Shown: positions 1-7,715, numbered from the stretch's first letter. The stretch: DNA of 18,356 nucleotides from JBDTLH01 sp039934875 (GCA_039934875.1 JBDTLH010000356.1:1-18356), one strand, 5' to 3'. Notes: a model not told the origin generated them from the sequence alone. Numbers and translations: made by a program.

Positions 1-51
1 GGGGCCATCGTGTTTCTTCTGATCTATCATGCGATTCGAAGATCAGTGTAG
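1..51 (+). CDS. C-terminal end of a membrane protein (partial)
   Basis: Reading frame 1 is open from the window edge and ends at TAG (49-51), giving GAIVFLLIYHAIRRSV. A run of hydrophobic residues followed by two arginines is what the last transmembrane helix of an inner-membrane protein with a cytoplasmic tail looks like. A strong rho-independent terminator begins 22 bases after the stop, which supports a real gene ending here. The body of the gene lies outside the window, so no family can be assigned. Confidence 0.5.
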   Translation, partial: GAIVFLLIYHAIRRSV

Positions 52-73
52 GCGTCGAGTTTGGAAATGGAAG

Positions 74-97
74 GCGTGCCTGAGGGCACGCTTTTTT
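74..97 (+). terminator. Rho-independent terminator after the left-edge gene
   Basis: A perfect 7-bp stem (GCGTGCC / GGCACGC) with a TGAG loop is followed at once by six T residues. It ends transcription of the partial + strand gene. On the opposite strand the stem is followed by only two T residues, so it is a poor terminator for the converging dapB transcript. Confidence 0.85.
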
Positions 98-134
98 GTT
101 TGCAAAGGGAATGGCGGAGGCGGAGGAGAGATAG

Positions 135-170
135 ATCCTTCGGCTCGCTGCGCTCGCTCCGGAATGACAA
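135..170 (-). repeat. Dispersed intergenic repeat-like sequence
   Basis: Read on the minus strand this is a TGTCATTCCGGAGCGAGC... element ending in GAAGGATC, with an internal direct repeat of GCGAGC. It lies between the left terminator and the dapB stop codon and codes for nothing. Its resemblance to a short dispersed element common in soil-bacterial genomes is from memory; copy number in this genome cannot be judged from one window. Confidence 0.45.
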
Positions 171-179
171 CCTGCTGGC

Positions 180-884
180 TTAGGGAACAAGTTGTTGAAA
201 GATATCACTGAAGTCGTAAACGCCTGGCGTGGGCGCGGTGGGGAGCCATTCGGCGGCACGGACGGCGCCTAGGGCGAACCCGCGGCGGGAGTGGGACTGA
301 TGGATGAGGGTGATGGTGTCCACCTCGGAGGTGAGGGCGATCTCGTGGCACCCCATGTTCTCATCTTTACGGATGGATTGGATGGCGGCTGCAATGCCCT
401 CCGATTGGAGGATCTTTTCGAGGACGACGGCGGTGCCGCTGGGAGCGTCCTTCTTGTGGATGTGATGGGTCTCGGTGATGGCGAATTCATAGCCGTATTG
501 GGCGGCGGCAGCGGAGGCGCGGGCGATGGCGTAAAAGAGATTGACGCCAATGGAGAAGTTCCCGCCCCATACTAAAGAGGTGTGATGATCCGCGATAAGC
601 CGGCGCACATGGGGCAGGTGTTCGTACCAGCCGGTGGTTCCGACGACGATGCTTTTGCCGGCGAGGGCGCAGGCTTCGATGTGGCGAAGCGCGGATTCCG
701 GCGTGGTGAAGTCGATGACGATATCGAAGTGCGCAAGGGCGGTGAACGTGAGGGCCGCTTGCTGCTGATTGGCGGCGCGCCCGATCGAGGTTACATGATG
801 ACCGCGCTCACGGGCGCAAGCGGCGACCAGCGATCCGGTTTTCCCTTTGCCCAGGACGAGGATGTTCATGCGAAGACCTTTCAT
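180..884 (-). CDS. dapB: 4-hydroxy-tetrahydrodipicolinate reductase DapB
   Basis: DapB carries out the NAD(P)H-dependent reduction step of diaminopimelate/lysine synthesis in the cytoplasm. The 234-residue product has the Rossmann motif GKGKTG (12-17), the DFTTPE strand (58-63), GTTG (82-85), NFSIGVN (109-115), and the signature THHIHKKDAPSGTA (139-152). That signature includes the catalytic histidine pair H140/H141 and K144, by alignment with the E. coli enzyme. It is shorter than E. coli DapB (about 270) but complete at both ends. The ATG at 884 overlaps the lysC stop by four bases (ATGA). A second in-frame ATG at 869 starts MNILVLGKGKTG and is the more family-like start. The two starts were created by a 15-bp tandem duplication. 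It is the last gene of asd-lysC-dapB. Confidence 0.96.
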   Translation of the reverse strand: MKGLRMNILVLGKGKTGSLVAACARERGHHVTSIGRAANQQQAALTFTALAHFDIVIDFTTPESALRHIEACALAGKSIVVGTTGWYEHLPHVRRLIADHHTSLVWGGNFSIGVNLFYAIARASAAAAQYGYEFAITETHHIHKKDAPSGTAVVLEKILQSEGIAAAIQSIRKDENMGCHEIALTSEVDTITLIHQSHSRRGFALGAVRAAEWLPTAPTPGVYDFSDIFQQLVP

Positions 885-894
885 GCGAAGACCT
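865..894. repeat. 15-bp perfect tandem duplication at the lysC/dapB junction
   Basis: The 15-mer TTCATGCGAAGACCT occurs twice back to back (865-879 and 880-894). It covers the lysC stop and the dapB start. Because 15 is a multiple of three, both frames survive: dapB gains five N-terminal codons and two alternative ATGs (884 and 869), while the ATGA overlap with lysC is kept. Confidence 0.9.
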
Positions 895-2257
895 CGGGAT
901 CGACTTCGGAGAAGAAGCGGTCATGGAGTTGAGCGACGGCGCGGGGGACGTCCGCCTCTTCGATGACGAAGCTGATATTGATCTCGGATGCGCCCTGGGA
1001 GATCATGCGGATGTCCACGTCAGGGATGGCGGAGAAGACCTGGGCTGCGAGGCCGCGCGCGCCGCGGATATTCTCGCCAACCAGGCAGAGTATCGCCTTG
1101 CGCCCCTCGTATTTGACGTCGGCGAGGCGGGCGAGATCGGCGGCGAGGGCGGGGATGGCGTGCGTGGAATCAACCGTCACCGAGACGGACACTTCCGAGG
1201 TGCAGACCATGTCCACGGGACAGCGGTGGCGGGCGAAGACGGCGAAGATGGATTCGAGAAAGCCGTGCGCCATCAACATGCGGGTGGCGACGATATCCAC
1301 GATGGTGATCGAGGTCTTAGCGGCGATTGCTTTGAAGGGATTGGAGGTGGGTGCGGCGCGGGCGATGATGCGCGTGCCCTCGCAAGCGGGATTCGCGGAG
1401 TTGAGCACCCAGACGGGGATATCCTTTTGTACGGCGGGAAGCAGGGTTGCGGGGTGGAGAACTTTGGCGCCGAAGTAGGCAAGCTCGGCCGCCTCTTCAA
1501 AGGTGAGGGTCTTGATGCGGCGTGCGCTGGGACAGATGCGCGGATCGGTGGTCATCATGCCGTCCACGTCGCTCCAGATTTCAATGTCGGTGGAGTTGAG
1601 TGATGCGCCGATGATGGCGGCGGTGAAGTCGCTGCCGCCGCGTCCCAGGGTGGTGGTGATGCCGCTAGGGGTCGCGGCGATGAAGCCGCCCAGGACGGGG
1701 ACCTCTCCGGCATTGAGCAGCGGGCGGATATATTTTTCCAAAGCGACGGCGGAGCGCGCCAAATCAGGCACCGCGTTGCCATGGTTTGCGTCGGTGGAGA
1801 TGCAGGAGCGCGCATCTACATGGGTAGCCTGAAGTCCCCGGGCGCGGAACGCTTCGGCGATCATGGCGCTGGAGAGGCGTTCGCCAAAGGAGAGCACGTT
1901 GTCGAGGGTGCGGGGGGTGAGTTCTTCGAGGGCGGAGATGCCGCGCAGGAGATCGTCGAGCGCATCGAATTGCGCGGCCAGCGATTCGTGGAGGGCGGTG
2001 AAGATGGGGGCGCGGAGGAGTTCGCTGACGGCGGTGTAGTGGCGTTCGCGGAGGCCGAGGGTGATGGCGAGAGATTGTTCGCGATTGCCCAATGCCGCGG
2101 CGCGGGCCGCGGCCAGCAAACAGTCCGTCACCTTGGATAAGGCGCTCACGACGACCGCCGGAGCTCGATGAAGGCGGCTGCGGACGATCTCCGCGGCGCG
2201 AAGAATAGCGGCTGCATCCTGCACGGAGGTGCCGCCAAACTTCATCACCACGCTCAT
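881..2257 (-). CDS. lysC: Aspartate kinase (monofunctional, ACT-regulated)
   Basis: This enzyme phosphorylates L-aspartate, the first committed step to lysine, threonine, methionine and diaminopimelate. The 458-residue protein has the amino-acid-kinase KFGGTS motif (6-11), SFGERLSS (123-130), the glycine loop LGRGGSD (204-210), and YFGAKVLHP (261-269). About 150 C-terminal residues form two ACT regions, the second with MISQGASEINISF (418-430). That layout and length match single-function aspartokinase of the LysC/ThrA kinase type rather than a fusion with homoserine dehydrogenase. The ACT part implies feedback control by an end-product amino acid; which one cannot be told. The start overlaps the asd stop by four bases and its stop overlaps dapB, so the three genes are probably translationally coupled. 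An alternative start is the methionine directly before KFGGTS. Confidence 0.96.
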   Translation of the reverse strand: MSVVMKFGGTSVQDAAAILRAAEIVRSRLHRAPAVVVSALSKVTDCLLAAARAAALGNREQSLAITLGLRERHYTAVSELLRAPIFTALHESLAAQFDALDDLLRGISALEELTPRTLDNVLSFGERLSSAMIAEAFRARGLQATHVDARSCISTDANHGNAVPDLARSAVALEKYIRPLLNAGEVPVLGGFIAATPSGITTTLGRGGSDFTAAIIGASLNSTDIEIWSDVDGMMTTDPRICPSARRIKTLTFEEAAELAYFGAKVLHPATLLPAVQKDIPVWVLNSANPACEGTRIIARAAPTSNPFKAIAAKTSITIVDIVATRMLMAHGFLESIFAVFARHRCPVDMVCTSEVSVSVTVDSTHAIPALAADLARLADVKYEGRKAILCLVGENIRGARGLAAQVFSAIPDVDIRMISQGASEINISFVIEEADVPRAVAQLHDRFFSEVDPEVFA

Positions 2258-3315
2258 GCCAGCAGGCCCTTGGCTTTGAGCAATTCGGCATTGAGGATGG
2301 CTGCGCCGGCCGCCCCGCGGATGGTGTTGTGGGAGAGCACGGTGAATTTCCAGTCGAAGAGGTTGCAGGGGCGAAGGCGCCCGATCACGGTGCTCATGCC
2401 ACGGCCGGCGTAGATGTCCAGGCGGGGTTGGGGGCGGTCGGGCAGCTCGGTATAGATGATGGGCTGCGCGGGCGCTGAGGGAAGATGCAGATGCCGCGAT
2501 CCACCGCGAAAAGCTTGCCAGGCTGCGATGACGTCTTCTTTAGTGGCGGGCGTCGAAAGTTTGATGGAGACGGATTCGGTGTGTCCATCTTCGACGGGAA
2601 CGCGGTTGCAATGGGCGCTGACGGTGATCGGAGCAGGCTCGATCTCGCCATCTCGCATGCTGCCAAGCATCTTCTGGATTTCAGTTTCCAGCTTTTCTTC
2701 TTCGCCCGCGATGAAGGGAATGACATTGCCCAGGATGTCGAGGGATGCGACGCCGGGATATCCCGCGCCGCTGACCGCCTGCATGGTGGCGACGAAGACA
2801 CGCTCGACGCCGAAGGCGCGATGGAGGGGAGCGAGCGATATCGCCAATCCCGTCGCGGAGCAATTGGGGTTGGTGATGATATAGCCGCCGTTCAAGGTAC
2901 GCGAGGCCTGCTGATTAAGGAGAGCAAGATGGTCTGGATTCACTTCGGGGATGAGCAGCGGGACATGGGGATTCATGCGCAGGGCGGAAGAGTTGGAGAT
3001 GACGATGCAGCCGGCGGCGACGTAGGCGGGTTCAATCTCAGCGGCGGCGTGGCTGTCGAGGGCTGCGAATATCATGCGCGGCGGAGGCGATGTACATTGG
3101 GCTGGGGCTGCGCCGGAGACGATTAAAGATGCGATATTGGCGGGAAGTGGAGTCGCGAGCTTCCAGTTAGCGGCGTCCGCGTAAGTGCGTCCCGCAGAGC
3201 GCTCTGAGGCAGCGAGCCACGTGATCTCGAACCAGGGGTGCGATTCGAGAAGCTGTATGAAGCGCTGGCCGACCATTCCGGTTGCGCCGAGGATGCCTAC
3301 GGGGGCTTTTGTCAT
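2254..3315 (-). CDS. asd: Aspartate-semialdehyde dehydrogenase (archaeal/fungal-type)
   Basis: Asd reduces aspartyl phosphate to aspartate semialdehyde, the step after LysC and the branch point to DapA/DapB and to homoserine. The 353-residue protein opens with the nucleotide-binding turn GATGMVG (10-16). It has the catalytic cysteine in NPNCSATG (C152) and the HCNRVPVEDGHT segment (235-246) that supplies the active-site histidine (H245). The spacing and the HCNRVPV wording place it in the archaeal/fungal subgroup of Asd, not the E. coli type. It is first of the coupled asd-lysC-dapB set. There is no clear Shine-Dalgarno sequence before the ATG, and a 95-bp gap with a hairpin separates it from mtaB upstream, so it may share the mtaB transcript. 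Confidence 0.96.
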   Translation of the reverse strand: MTKAPVGILGATGMVGQRFIQLLESHPWFEITWLAASERSAGRTYADAANWKLATPLPANIASLIVSGAAPAQCTSPPPRMIFAALDSHAAAEIEPAYVAAGCIVISNSSALRMNPHVPLLIPEVNPDHLALLNQQASRTLNGGYIITNPNCSATGLAISLAPLHRAFGVERVFVATMQAVSGAGYPGVASLDILGNVIPFIAGEEEKLETEIQKMLGSMRDGEIEPAPITVSAHCNRVPVEDGHTESVSIKLSTPATKEDVIAAWQAFRGGSRHLHLPSAPAQPIIYTELPDRPQPRLDIYAGRGMSTVIGRLRPCNLFDWKFTVLSHNTIRGAAGAAILNAELLKAKGLLA

Positions 3316-3366
3316 GTCGCGAGATCAGCGGTAGCGGGATACGAACAAAAAGTTCACAGGGTGGAT

Positions 3367-3388
3367 GGGCCGGCGAGGACGCCGACCC
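3367..3388 (-). repeat. Hairpin between mtaB and asd (REP-like)
   Basis: GGGCCGGCG and CGCCGACCC flank an AGGA loop. In minus-strand RNA the single mismatch becomes a G-U pair, so a nine-pair stem forms. No T-run follows in the minus direction, so it is not a classical terminator. It may attenuate or punctuate the mtaB-asd transcript, or be one copy of a dispersed palindromic element. Confidence 0.5.
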
Positions 3389-3410
3389 TCCGATCTACTT
3401 TTTATAGATT

Positions 3411-4895
3411 CTACGCGAGGTGAGCGTGAAGGCCGGCTTCGGTGAGTGCGGTCACTTGCGAGGTAATCCATTGGTTGGGGGCGCGGTCGCCATCGAGGGT
3501 GAGCTTGATGAAATTGCTGGTCAGGGCTTCGGCGACATTCGCTGCTCCCGGCTGAGAGGGAGAGTTGGAGCGGGATAGGATAATGGCTTCGAGAGTGCGT
3601 CCCACAAAGCCGCGGCGAAATGCGGCATTCTTTTGGGCGATCAAGTCGCGCAACAGGCGATTGCGCTGGCGGGCGCACTGTACCGGTACTTGGTCGGGGA
3701 GCATAGCTGCCGGAGTTCCCGGGCGCGGTGAAAAGCTGAACACGTGCAGATAGGTAAAGGGGAGGCGGGCGATGAAGTCGTAGGTTTCGCGAAACAGCTC
3801 GTCGGATTCGCCGGGGAAGCCAACCATGACGTCGGCGCCGACGGCGGCGTCGGGCATGGCGGCGCGAATTTTTGTGACCTTCTCTTCGTAGTGCCAGGGG
3901 CGGTACTTGCGGTGCATCTGGCGCAGGATGCGGTCGGAGCCGGATTGCAGGGGCAGGTGCGCGTGCTTGGCGATGCGCGGCTCTTGAGCAACGAGTTCGA
4001 TGAGCTCGTCACTCCAGTCCATAGGCTCGACGGAGCTGATGCGGAGTTTGGCGATGGCGGTGCGATTGAGCAGGTAGCGGAGCAGGTTGACGAAGCGGTC
4101 GTTGCGTCCGCTTGAAGCGTGACGTTCGAAATCGCGGCCCCAGCGCCCGAGGTTGATGCCGCTGAGCACGATCTCCTGAAAGCCGGCGCGCACCAGTTGC
4201 TCCGCCTCGGCGATGACGCGCTCGGTAGAGAGAGAGCGGGAGTTGCCGCGGACGAAGGGGATGATGCAGAACGAGCAGCGATTATTGCAGCCATCCTGCA
4301 CCTTGAGGTTGGCGCGGGTGCGAGTGAAGCCGGAGGCAGTGGCGTCGCCTTCAAATACGGGAGCGGCCAGTACTTCGGTGTGAGCAAAGATATCGCCCGA
4401 GATGAACTCGGCTGCGGAATTAACGGAACCGATCTCTTCCGCGGCGGCTATCTGATCGAGACTGATGAGGGCACTAATGTTGCCGGGCTCGTCGGCTTCG
4501 TTTGCGTTGTGGTCTGTTTGAGAGTGAGGCGGTGCGGAGACCGGAGCGCCTGCGGATAGCGCGGCGCTTGCAGCGATGCCGGCGACCTGTGACTTGTGCG
4601 AATTTCCCACCACCCATGCGACTCCGGGCAGGGCGGCGAGCTCTTGCGGGGCGCGTTGGGCGTAGCATCCGGTAACCAGGATTTTCGCGAGGGGATTGTT
4701 GCGATGGATGCGACGGACGGCGGCGCGAACGTCCGCGTCAGCCGCGGCGGTGACCGTACAACTGTTGAGCACAACCACGGACGCGCTGGTTTCGTCGGTA
4801 CGCAATAGCCCAGACGCGAGCATTTCGCGCTCAATGGCCGCGCCGTCAGCCTGGGTAGCGCGGCAACCAAAGTTGAGGATGTGAAAGTTACTCAA
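3411..4895 (-). CDS. mtaB: tRNA t6A37 methylthiotransferase MtaB-like radical SAM enzyme
   Basis: MtaB-type enzymes insert a methylthio group at C2 of t6A37 in ANN-decoding tRNAs. The 494-residue protein has the N-terminal methylthiotransferase domain with its three cluster-binding cysteines (C11 in FGCRATQ, C46 in LNSCTV, C77 in TGCY). It also has the radical-SAM CxxxCxxC in DGCNNRCSFC (C203, C207, C210), followed by the usual SGINLGRWG and LPLQSGSD segments. The C-terminal TRAM-like part is weak. Residues about 110-190, between the two domains, form an extra Ala/Ser/Glu-rich linker, longer than I expect for the family. The start is TTG: the reading MSNFHILNFGCRATQ matches the family N-terminus and no better ATG is available. 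FGCRATQADG wording favours MtaB over MiaB or RimO. Confidence 0.92.
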   Translation of the reverse strand: MSNFHILNFGCRATQADGAAIEREMLASGLLRTDETSASVVVLNSCTVTAAADADVRAAVRRIHRNNPLAKILVTGCYAQRAPQELAALPGVAWVVGNSHKSQVAGIAASAALSAGAPVSAPPHSQTDHNANEADEPGNISALISLDQIAAAEEIGSVNSAAEFISGDIFAHTEVLAAPVFEGDATASGFTRTRANLKVQDGCNNRCSFCIIPFVRGNSRSLSTERVIAEAEQLVRAGFQEIVLSGINLGRWGRDFERHASSGRNDRFVNLLRYLLNRTAIAKLRISSVEPMDWSDELIELVAQEPRIAKHAHLPLQSGSDRILRQMHRKYRPWHYEEKVTKIRAAMPDAAVGADVMVGFPGESDELFRETYDFIARLPFTYLHVFSFSPRPGTPAAMLPDQVPVQCARQRNRLLRDLIAQKNAAFRRGFVGRTLEAIILSRSNSPSQPGAANVAEALTSNFIKLTLDGDRAPNQWITSQVTALTEAGLHAHLA

Positions 4896-5058
4896 ATTAG
4901 GGACTAGAATCCTGATGGAAGTTCGAGATCGACGAGCTTATTTTATATAATTGGTAAGTTGAAGTATGGCAGGAACTAAGCAGCATAGTATAGTTTCTTG
5001 CAATTGATGTGGCGACGGTTCAGGCTTCAATCAGTCCGGCAAATCTCTGGAGAAAAAA
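4896..5058. promoter_or_regulatory. AT-rich divergent intergenic region
   Basis: This 163-bp gap separates the divergent mtaB and response-regulator genes and is clearly richer in A+T than its surroundings. On the + strand an exact TATAAT lies at 4946-4951, about 107 bases before the response-regulator start, with only a poor -35 match (TTCGAG, 4922-4927). The same stretch read on the minus strand gives TATAAA-like hexamers suited to mtaB. It probably holds both promoters; no operator palindrome is obvious. Confidence 0.45.
5048..5052 (+). promoter_or_regulatory. Ribosome binding site of the response regulator
   Basis: TGGAG sits six bases before the ATG at 5059, an ideal Shine-Dalgarno spacing. 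It fixes the start of the receiver-domain protein. It also contrasts with the neighbouring genes that lack any such signal. Confidence 0.7.
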
Positions 5059-5505
5059 ATGAAACGACGCATTCTGTTGGTCGATGATGAATTACCTATC
5101 CTGCTTACGTTGAAGGCGATATTGGAGATCAATGGCTTTGAGGTGGACACAGCGGGTTCGGGGAGGGAGGGTTCGGAGAAGCTGAACAGCTCCGAATACC
5201 ATATGGTGATCACCGACATGCGGATGGAGCATGAGCAGGCGGGGTATGACGTGATCCGCATAGCGCGGGGGATGCCATACTATCCGGCGGTGGCAATTCT
5301 GACCGCGTATCCGGTGAGCGGGCAGGAATGGCAGAAGCAGGGCGCGGATTCGATGTTGGTGAAGCCGATGAATACGAATGACCTGTTGCGGCAGATTGAG
5401 GCGTTGCTGGTGACGCATGAGGACAAGAAACAAGCGCGCTCCGTGCCTAAGGCGGCCAAGAATGCGGAGGGCAAGCTGAGAAAAGGTACGGTAGCAGCGG
5501 GGTGA
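5059..5505 (+). CDS. Single-domain response regulator (CheY-like receiver)
   Basis: The 148-residue product is one receiver domain with the acidic pair D9/D10, the phospho-acceptor D53 in ITDMRM, the switch threonine T82 followed by AY, and K102 in the VKPMN motif. No DNA-binding, GGDEF or kinase domain follows. Residues 118-148 are a basic Lys/Arg/Ala-rich tail with no recognised fold. Such proteins act as phosphorylation relays or bind partner proteins rather than DNA. No histidine kinase lies in the window, so its partner is unknown (orphan regulator). It has its own Shine-Dalgarno sequence and is followed by its own terminator, so it is a single-gene unit. Confidence 0.9.
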   Translation: MKRRILLVDDELPILLTLKAILEINGFEVDTAGSGREGSEKLNSSEYHMVITDMRMEHEQAGYDVIRIARGMPYYPAVAILTAYPVSGQEWQKQGADSMLVKPMNTNDLLRQIEALLVTHEDKKQARSVPKAAKNAEGKLRKGTVAAG

Positions 5506-5526
5506 AGCGTCCGTGTGAGTGCAGAG

Positions 5527-5554
5527 AGCCGGAGCAGACTGCTCCGGCTATTTT
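5527..5554 (+). terminator. Rho-independent terminator after the response regulator
   Basis: A perfect 10-bp inverted repeat (AGCCGGAGCA / TGCTCCGGCT) with a 3-base loop is followed by ATTTTC, 21 bases after the stop codon. The T-tract is short, so efficiency may be moderate. Confidence 0.75.
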
Positions 5555-5633
5555 CGCGTCCAAAGAAAGTGTGTGAACCGGTTGATGGAGAGATGCGCAG
5601 TCCAAACCTTCGCCCTCAGAATCTGGCACCCTT

Positions 5634-5639
5634 TATAAT
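5634..5639 (+). promoter_or_regulatory. -10 element for the EamA operon, close to the start codon
   Basis: An exact TATAAT ends 11 bases before the ATG at 5651. Transcription would start about 4 bases before the ATG, leaving almost no leader. No Shine-Dalgarno sequence is present in CTGACTTCCCG. The -35 is weak (TTCGCC at a 19-base spacing). Confidence 0.5.
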
Positions 5640-5650
5640 CTGACTTCCCG

Positions 5651-6553
5651 ATGCAGCGGAGACACATTGCGGGCTACTCACTCCTCTGTTTGATCTGGGG
5701 CAGCACCTGGCTGGCGATTCGAGTTGTGGTCCAGACCGTGCCTCCTTTGCGCGCGGTAACGCTAAGATTTGCCCTGGCGGCGGCACTGCTGGCTTTGTTT
5801 ATAGCGATGCAACGATTGCCGATGCCACGGCACCGGGAGATGCGGGGATTGCTGGCTCTGGCGCTGGGCATGATGGCGCTGCCGTATGCGCTGGTCTTCT
5901 GGGCGGAGCGGCTTATTCCGTCGTCCACCACGGCAGTGTTGTTTGCGTCACTGCCGCTGTTTACGGCGTTGTTTACGCGGCTGATGAGCGAAGGCAAGGT
6001 TCCGCGCCGGGCGGTATATGCGATGGCAGTGGGGGCGGGCGGGATACTGGTGATGTTTTCCGGCGCACTCTCCGCCAGCTTCGCCACCTTGATGGGAGGA
6101 ATTGCGGTGCTGGCGGCGGTCGCTCTGAGTGCGTGGGCCACCGTGTTTGCCAAGCTGAAGGCCGCCGGAGTGAATCCGATGGTCAGCACCGCAGTACAGT
6201 TAGGGTTGGGTGCGCTGTTGCTGATGCCGGCATGTCTGCTGATGGAGCGGGGCGAGCACGCGCAATGGAGCCATACGGCGGTCGCCGCCATGGGCTTCCT
6301 GATCGTATTCGGATCGGTGGTGGCGTTCTCTGTCTATTACTGGTTGCTGCGGGAGATCGAACCCTACCAGATCGCAACCGTGCAACTGGTGGTCCCGGTG
6401 GTGGCCATTGCGGAAGGCGCGCTGCTGGGACATGAGCGGGTCCCGTTTAGCGTTCTGGCCGCAGCCGCGTTGATCCTGGGATCTGTGGCAGTGGCATTGC
6501 GGGCGCGCGCTAATGATGAGGCGATGTTGTCGGTCAGGATGGGAGAGCTATGA
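5651..6553 (+). CDS. EamA-family (DMT superfamily) permease
   Basis: The 300-residue protein is almost entirely hydrophobic, with about ten predicted transmembrane segments in two homologous halves (roughly 5-145 and 150-290), the layout of EamA drug/metabolite exporters. The first helix carries the family-typical LIWGSTWLAIR (14-24), and VFWAERLIPSS (82-92) and SVYYWLLREIEPYQIA (227-242) are also characteristic. The substrate cannot be told. The start is fixed because the first helix begins a few residues after M1. Its end overlaps the next gene by four bases (ATGA), so the two permeases are translated together. The upstream TATAAT suggests a leaderless mRNA. Confidence 0.92.
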   Translation: MQRRHIAGYSLLCLIWGSTWLAIRVVVQTVPPLRAVTLRFALAAALLALFIAMQRLPMPRHREMRGLLALALGMMALPYALVFWAERLIPSSTTAVLFASLPLFTALFTRLMSEGKVPRRAVYAMAVGAGGILVMFSGALSASFATLMGGIAVLAAVALSAWATVFAKLKAAGVNPMVSTAVQLGLGALLLMPACLLMERGEHAQWSHTAVAAMGFLIVFGSVVAFSVYYWLLREIEPYQIATVQLVVPVVAIAEGALLGHERVPFSVLAAAALILGSVAVALRARANDEAMLSVRMGEL

Positions 6554-7338
6554 CTCTGCTGCTGTTGTGCGCGCTGATTGCTCTGGGGCTGGTCGCAGGG
6601 GGATTCGGCGCATTGGCGGGGGTGGGCGGCGGATTTCTGATCGTGCCCACGCTGATCTTGTTTTTTCATTTGCCGGTGCATGAGGCCATTGGCATCAGCT
6701 TGGTGGCGGTGATCGCTACCTCAACAGCGACCAGCGCGGTACAGGTGGAGCGCGGGGTGACGGACGTCCGATTAGGATTCGTGCTGGAACTTACGACCAC
6801 CACGGGAGCGATCATCGCGTCACTGCTGGCGGCATATCTGAGCAAGCGCATGCTCGCGGGATTGTTCGTGGCGTTTCTGGCGTTTACGTTGATCTCTATG
6901 CTGAAGAAGGCGTGGACGTCGCGGGCGGAGAAGGAGCCGTCGCAGGAGGTGCCGGAGTATCGGATCAAGAATTATCCCGCGGGCATGGGAGCGGCGCTGC
7001 TGGCGGGAGGACTCTCGGGACTGCTGGGGATCGGCGGCGGCCTGATAAAAGTGCCGGTGATGATGCTCTTTATGGGAATACCTACCCGGGTCGCGACGGC
7101 GACCAGCAATTTCATGATCGGGGTGACGGCGGCGACCAGCGCATGGATTTGGTATAGCCGGGGCTTTGTCAACCTCGGCATCGCCGGCCCGCTGGTGGCG
7201 GGAGTAATGGTGGGCTCGCACTTCGGAGCGCAGAATGCGCGGCGGGTGAAATCGCGGTATATCGTCCTGCTGTTGATTGTGGCGGCAGGCTACTTGATGG
7301 TGCAGATGCTGGTGAAGCTGAAATCGGGGCAGATTTGA
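6550..7338 (+). CDS. TauE/SafE-family permease
   Basis: The 262-residue membrane protein contains the duplicated TauE/SafE hallmark: GVGGGFLIVP (24-33) opening the first half and GIGGGLIKVP (160-169) opening the second. About eight hydrophobic helices are visible, with a charged loop at about 119-141 joining the halves. Family members move sulfite, sulfoacetate, taurine-derived or other small anions out of the cell; the actual substrate is not evident here and no sulfur-metabolism gene is nearby. A GGAGA ribosome site lies just before its ATG, inside the end of the EamA gene. It overlaps the DUF1634 gene by one base. Confidence 0.93.
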   Translation: MTLLLLCALIALGLVAGGFGALAGVGGGFLIVPTLILFFHLPVHEAIGISLVAVIATSTATSAVQVERGVTDVRLGFVLELTTTTGAIIASLLAAYLSKRMLAGLFVAFLAFTLISMLKKAWTSRAEKEPSQEVPEYRIKNYPAGMGAALLAGGLSGLLGIGGGLIKVPVMMLFMGIPTRVATATSNFMIGVTAATSAWIWYSRGFVNLGIAGPLVAGVMVGSHFGAQNARRVKSRYIVLLLIVAAGYLMVQMLVKLKSGQI

Positions 7339-7649
7339 TGGGCAGGGGAGCGCACAAGAGTTCGGAGCGAAACCAGACGACCGACCACATGCTGGCGGTG
7401 GGGCTGCGCGCTGGAGGTGTAGCGGCATTCGTGCTGGTGGTGGCGGGGTCGGTACTCGAGGTGCTTCATCTCCAATTCGCGCGGCTGGTATTACAGGTGG
7501 GAATACTGGCGTTGATGTCCACGCCGGTGCTGCGGGTGGCGCTTTCAGTCTTTGCCTTCTGGCGGGAGCATGATTACAAATACATGGTGATTGCGGCGGC
7601 GGTGCTGACGATCGTGCTGCTGGGCGCGATTCTAAGGGTGGCGGTGTAG
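7338..7649 (+). CDS. DUF1634 small membrane protein
   Basis: This 103-residue protein has three hydrophobic helices (about 21-42, 47-70 and 80-101). Its ATG shares a base with the TauE/SafE stop (TGATG), which fixes the start; an in-frame TTG three bases earlier is less likely. DUF1634 proteins are commonly encoded next to TauE/SafE permeases, and I call the family from that pairing plus size and topology. A role as an accessory subunit of the permease is an inference. It is the last gene of the three-gene membrane operon. No clear terminator separates it from the next gene. Confidence 0.8.
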   Translation: MGRGAHKSSERNQTTDHMLAVGLRAGGVAAFVLVVAGSVLEVLHLQFARLVLQVGILALMSTPVLRVALSVFAFWREHDYKYMVIAAAVLTIVLLGAILRVAV

Positions 7650-7677
7650 CCCACCAGCTTTGTTGCTGGAAAGCCTC

Positions 7678-7683
7678 TATACT
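7678..7683 (+). promoter_or_regulatory. Possible -10 for the PNGase A-like gene
   Basis: TATACT (five of six consensus bases) lies 44 bases before the start, giving a leader that would include the AGGAG ribosome site. No convincing -35 is seen at 16-18 bases upstream, so this is tentative. Confidence 0.3.
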
Positions 7684-7715
7684 GCGGTTGCAAGTTACCA
7701 TAGGCGATTTGCCCC

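Noticed and set aside
923..1603. 226-codon open frame on the + strand opposite lysC
   Set aside because: It is a GC-rich shadow of a clearly conserved aspartokinase. Its product is Gly/Asp/His-rich and matches no domain.
2485..3126. 213-codon open frame opposite asd
   Set aside because: Antisense shadow of a well-supported gene, with no ribosome site or protein-like pattern.
6820..7701. 293-codon minus-strand frame across the TauE/SafE and DUF1634 genes
   Set aside because: Arg/Pro/His-rich product typical of a frame shadow; the + strand genes have clear families.
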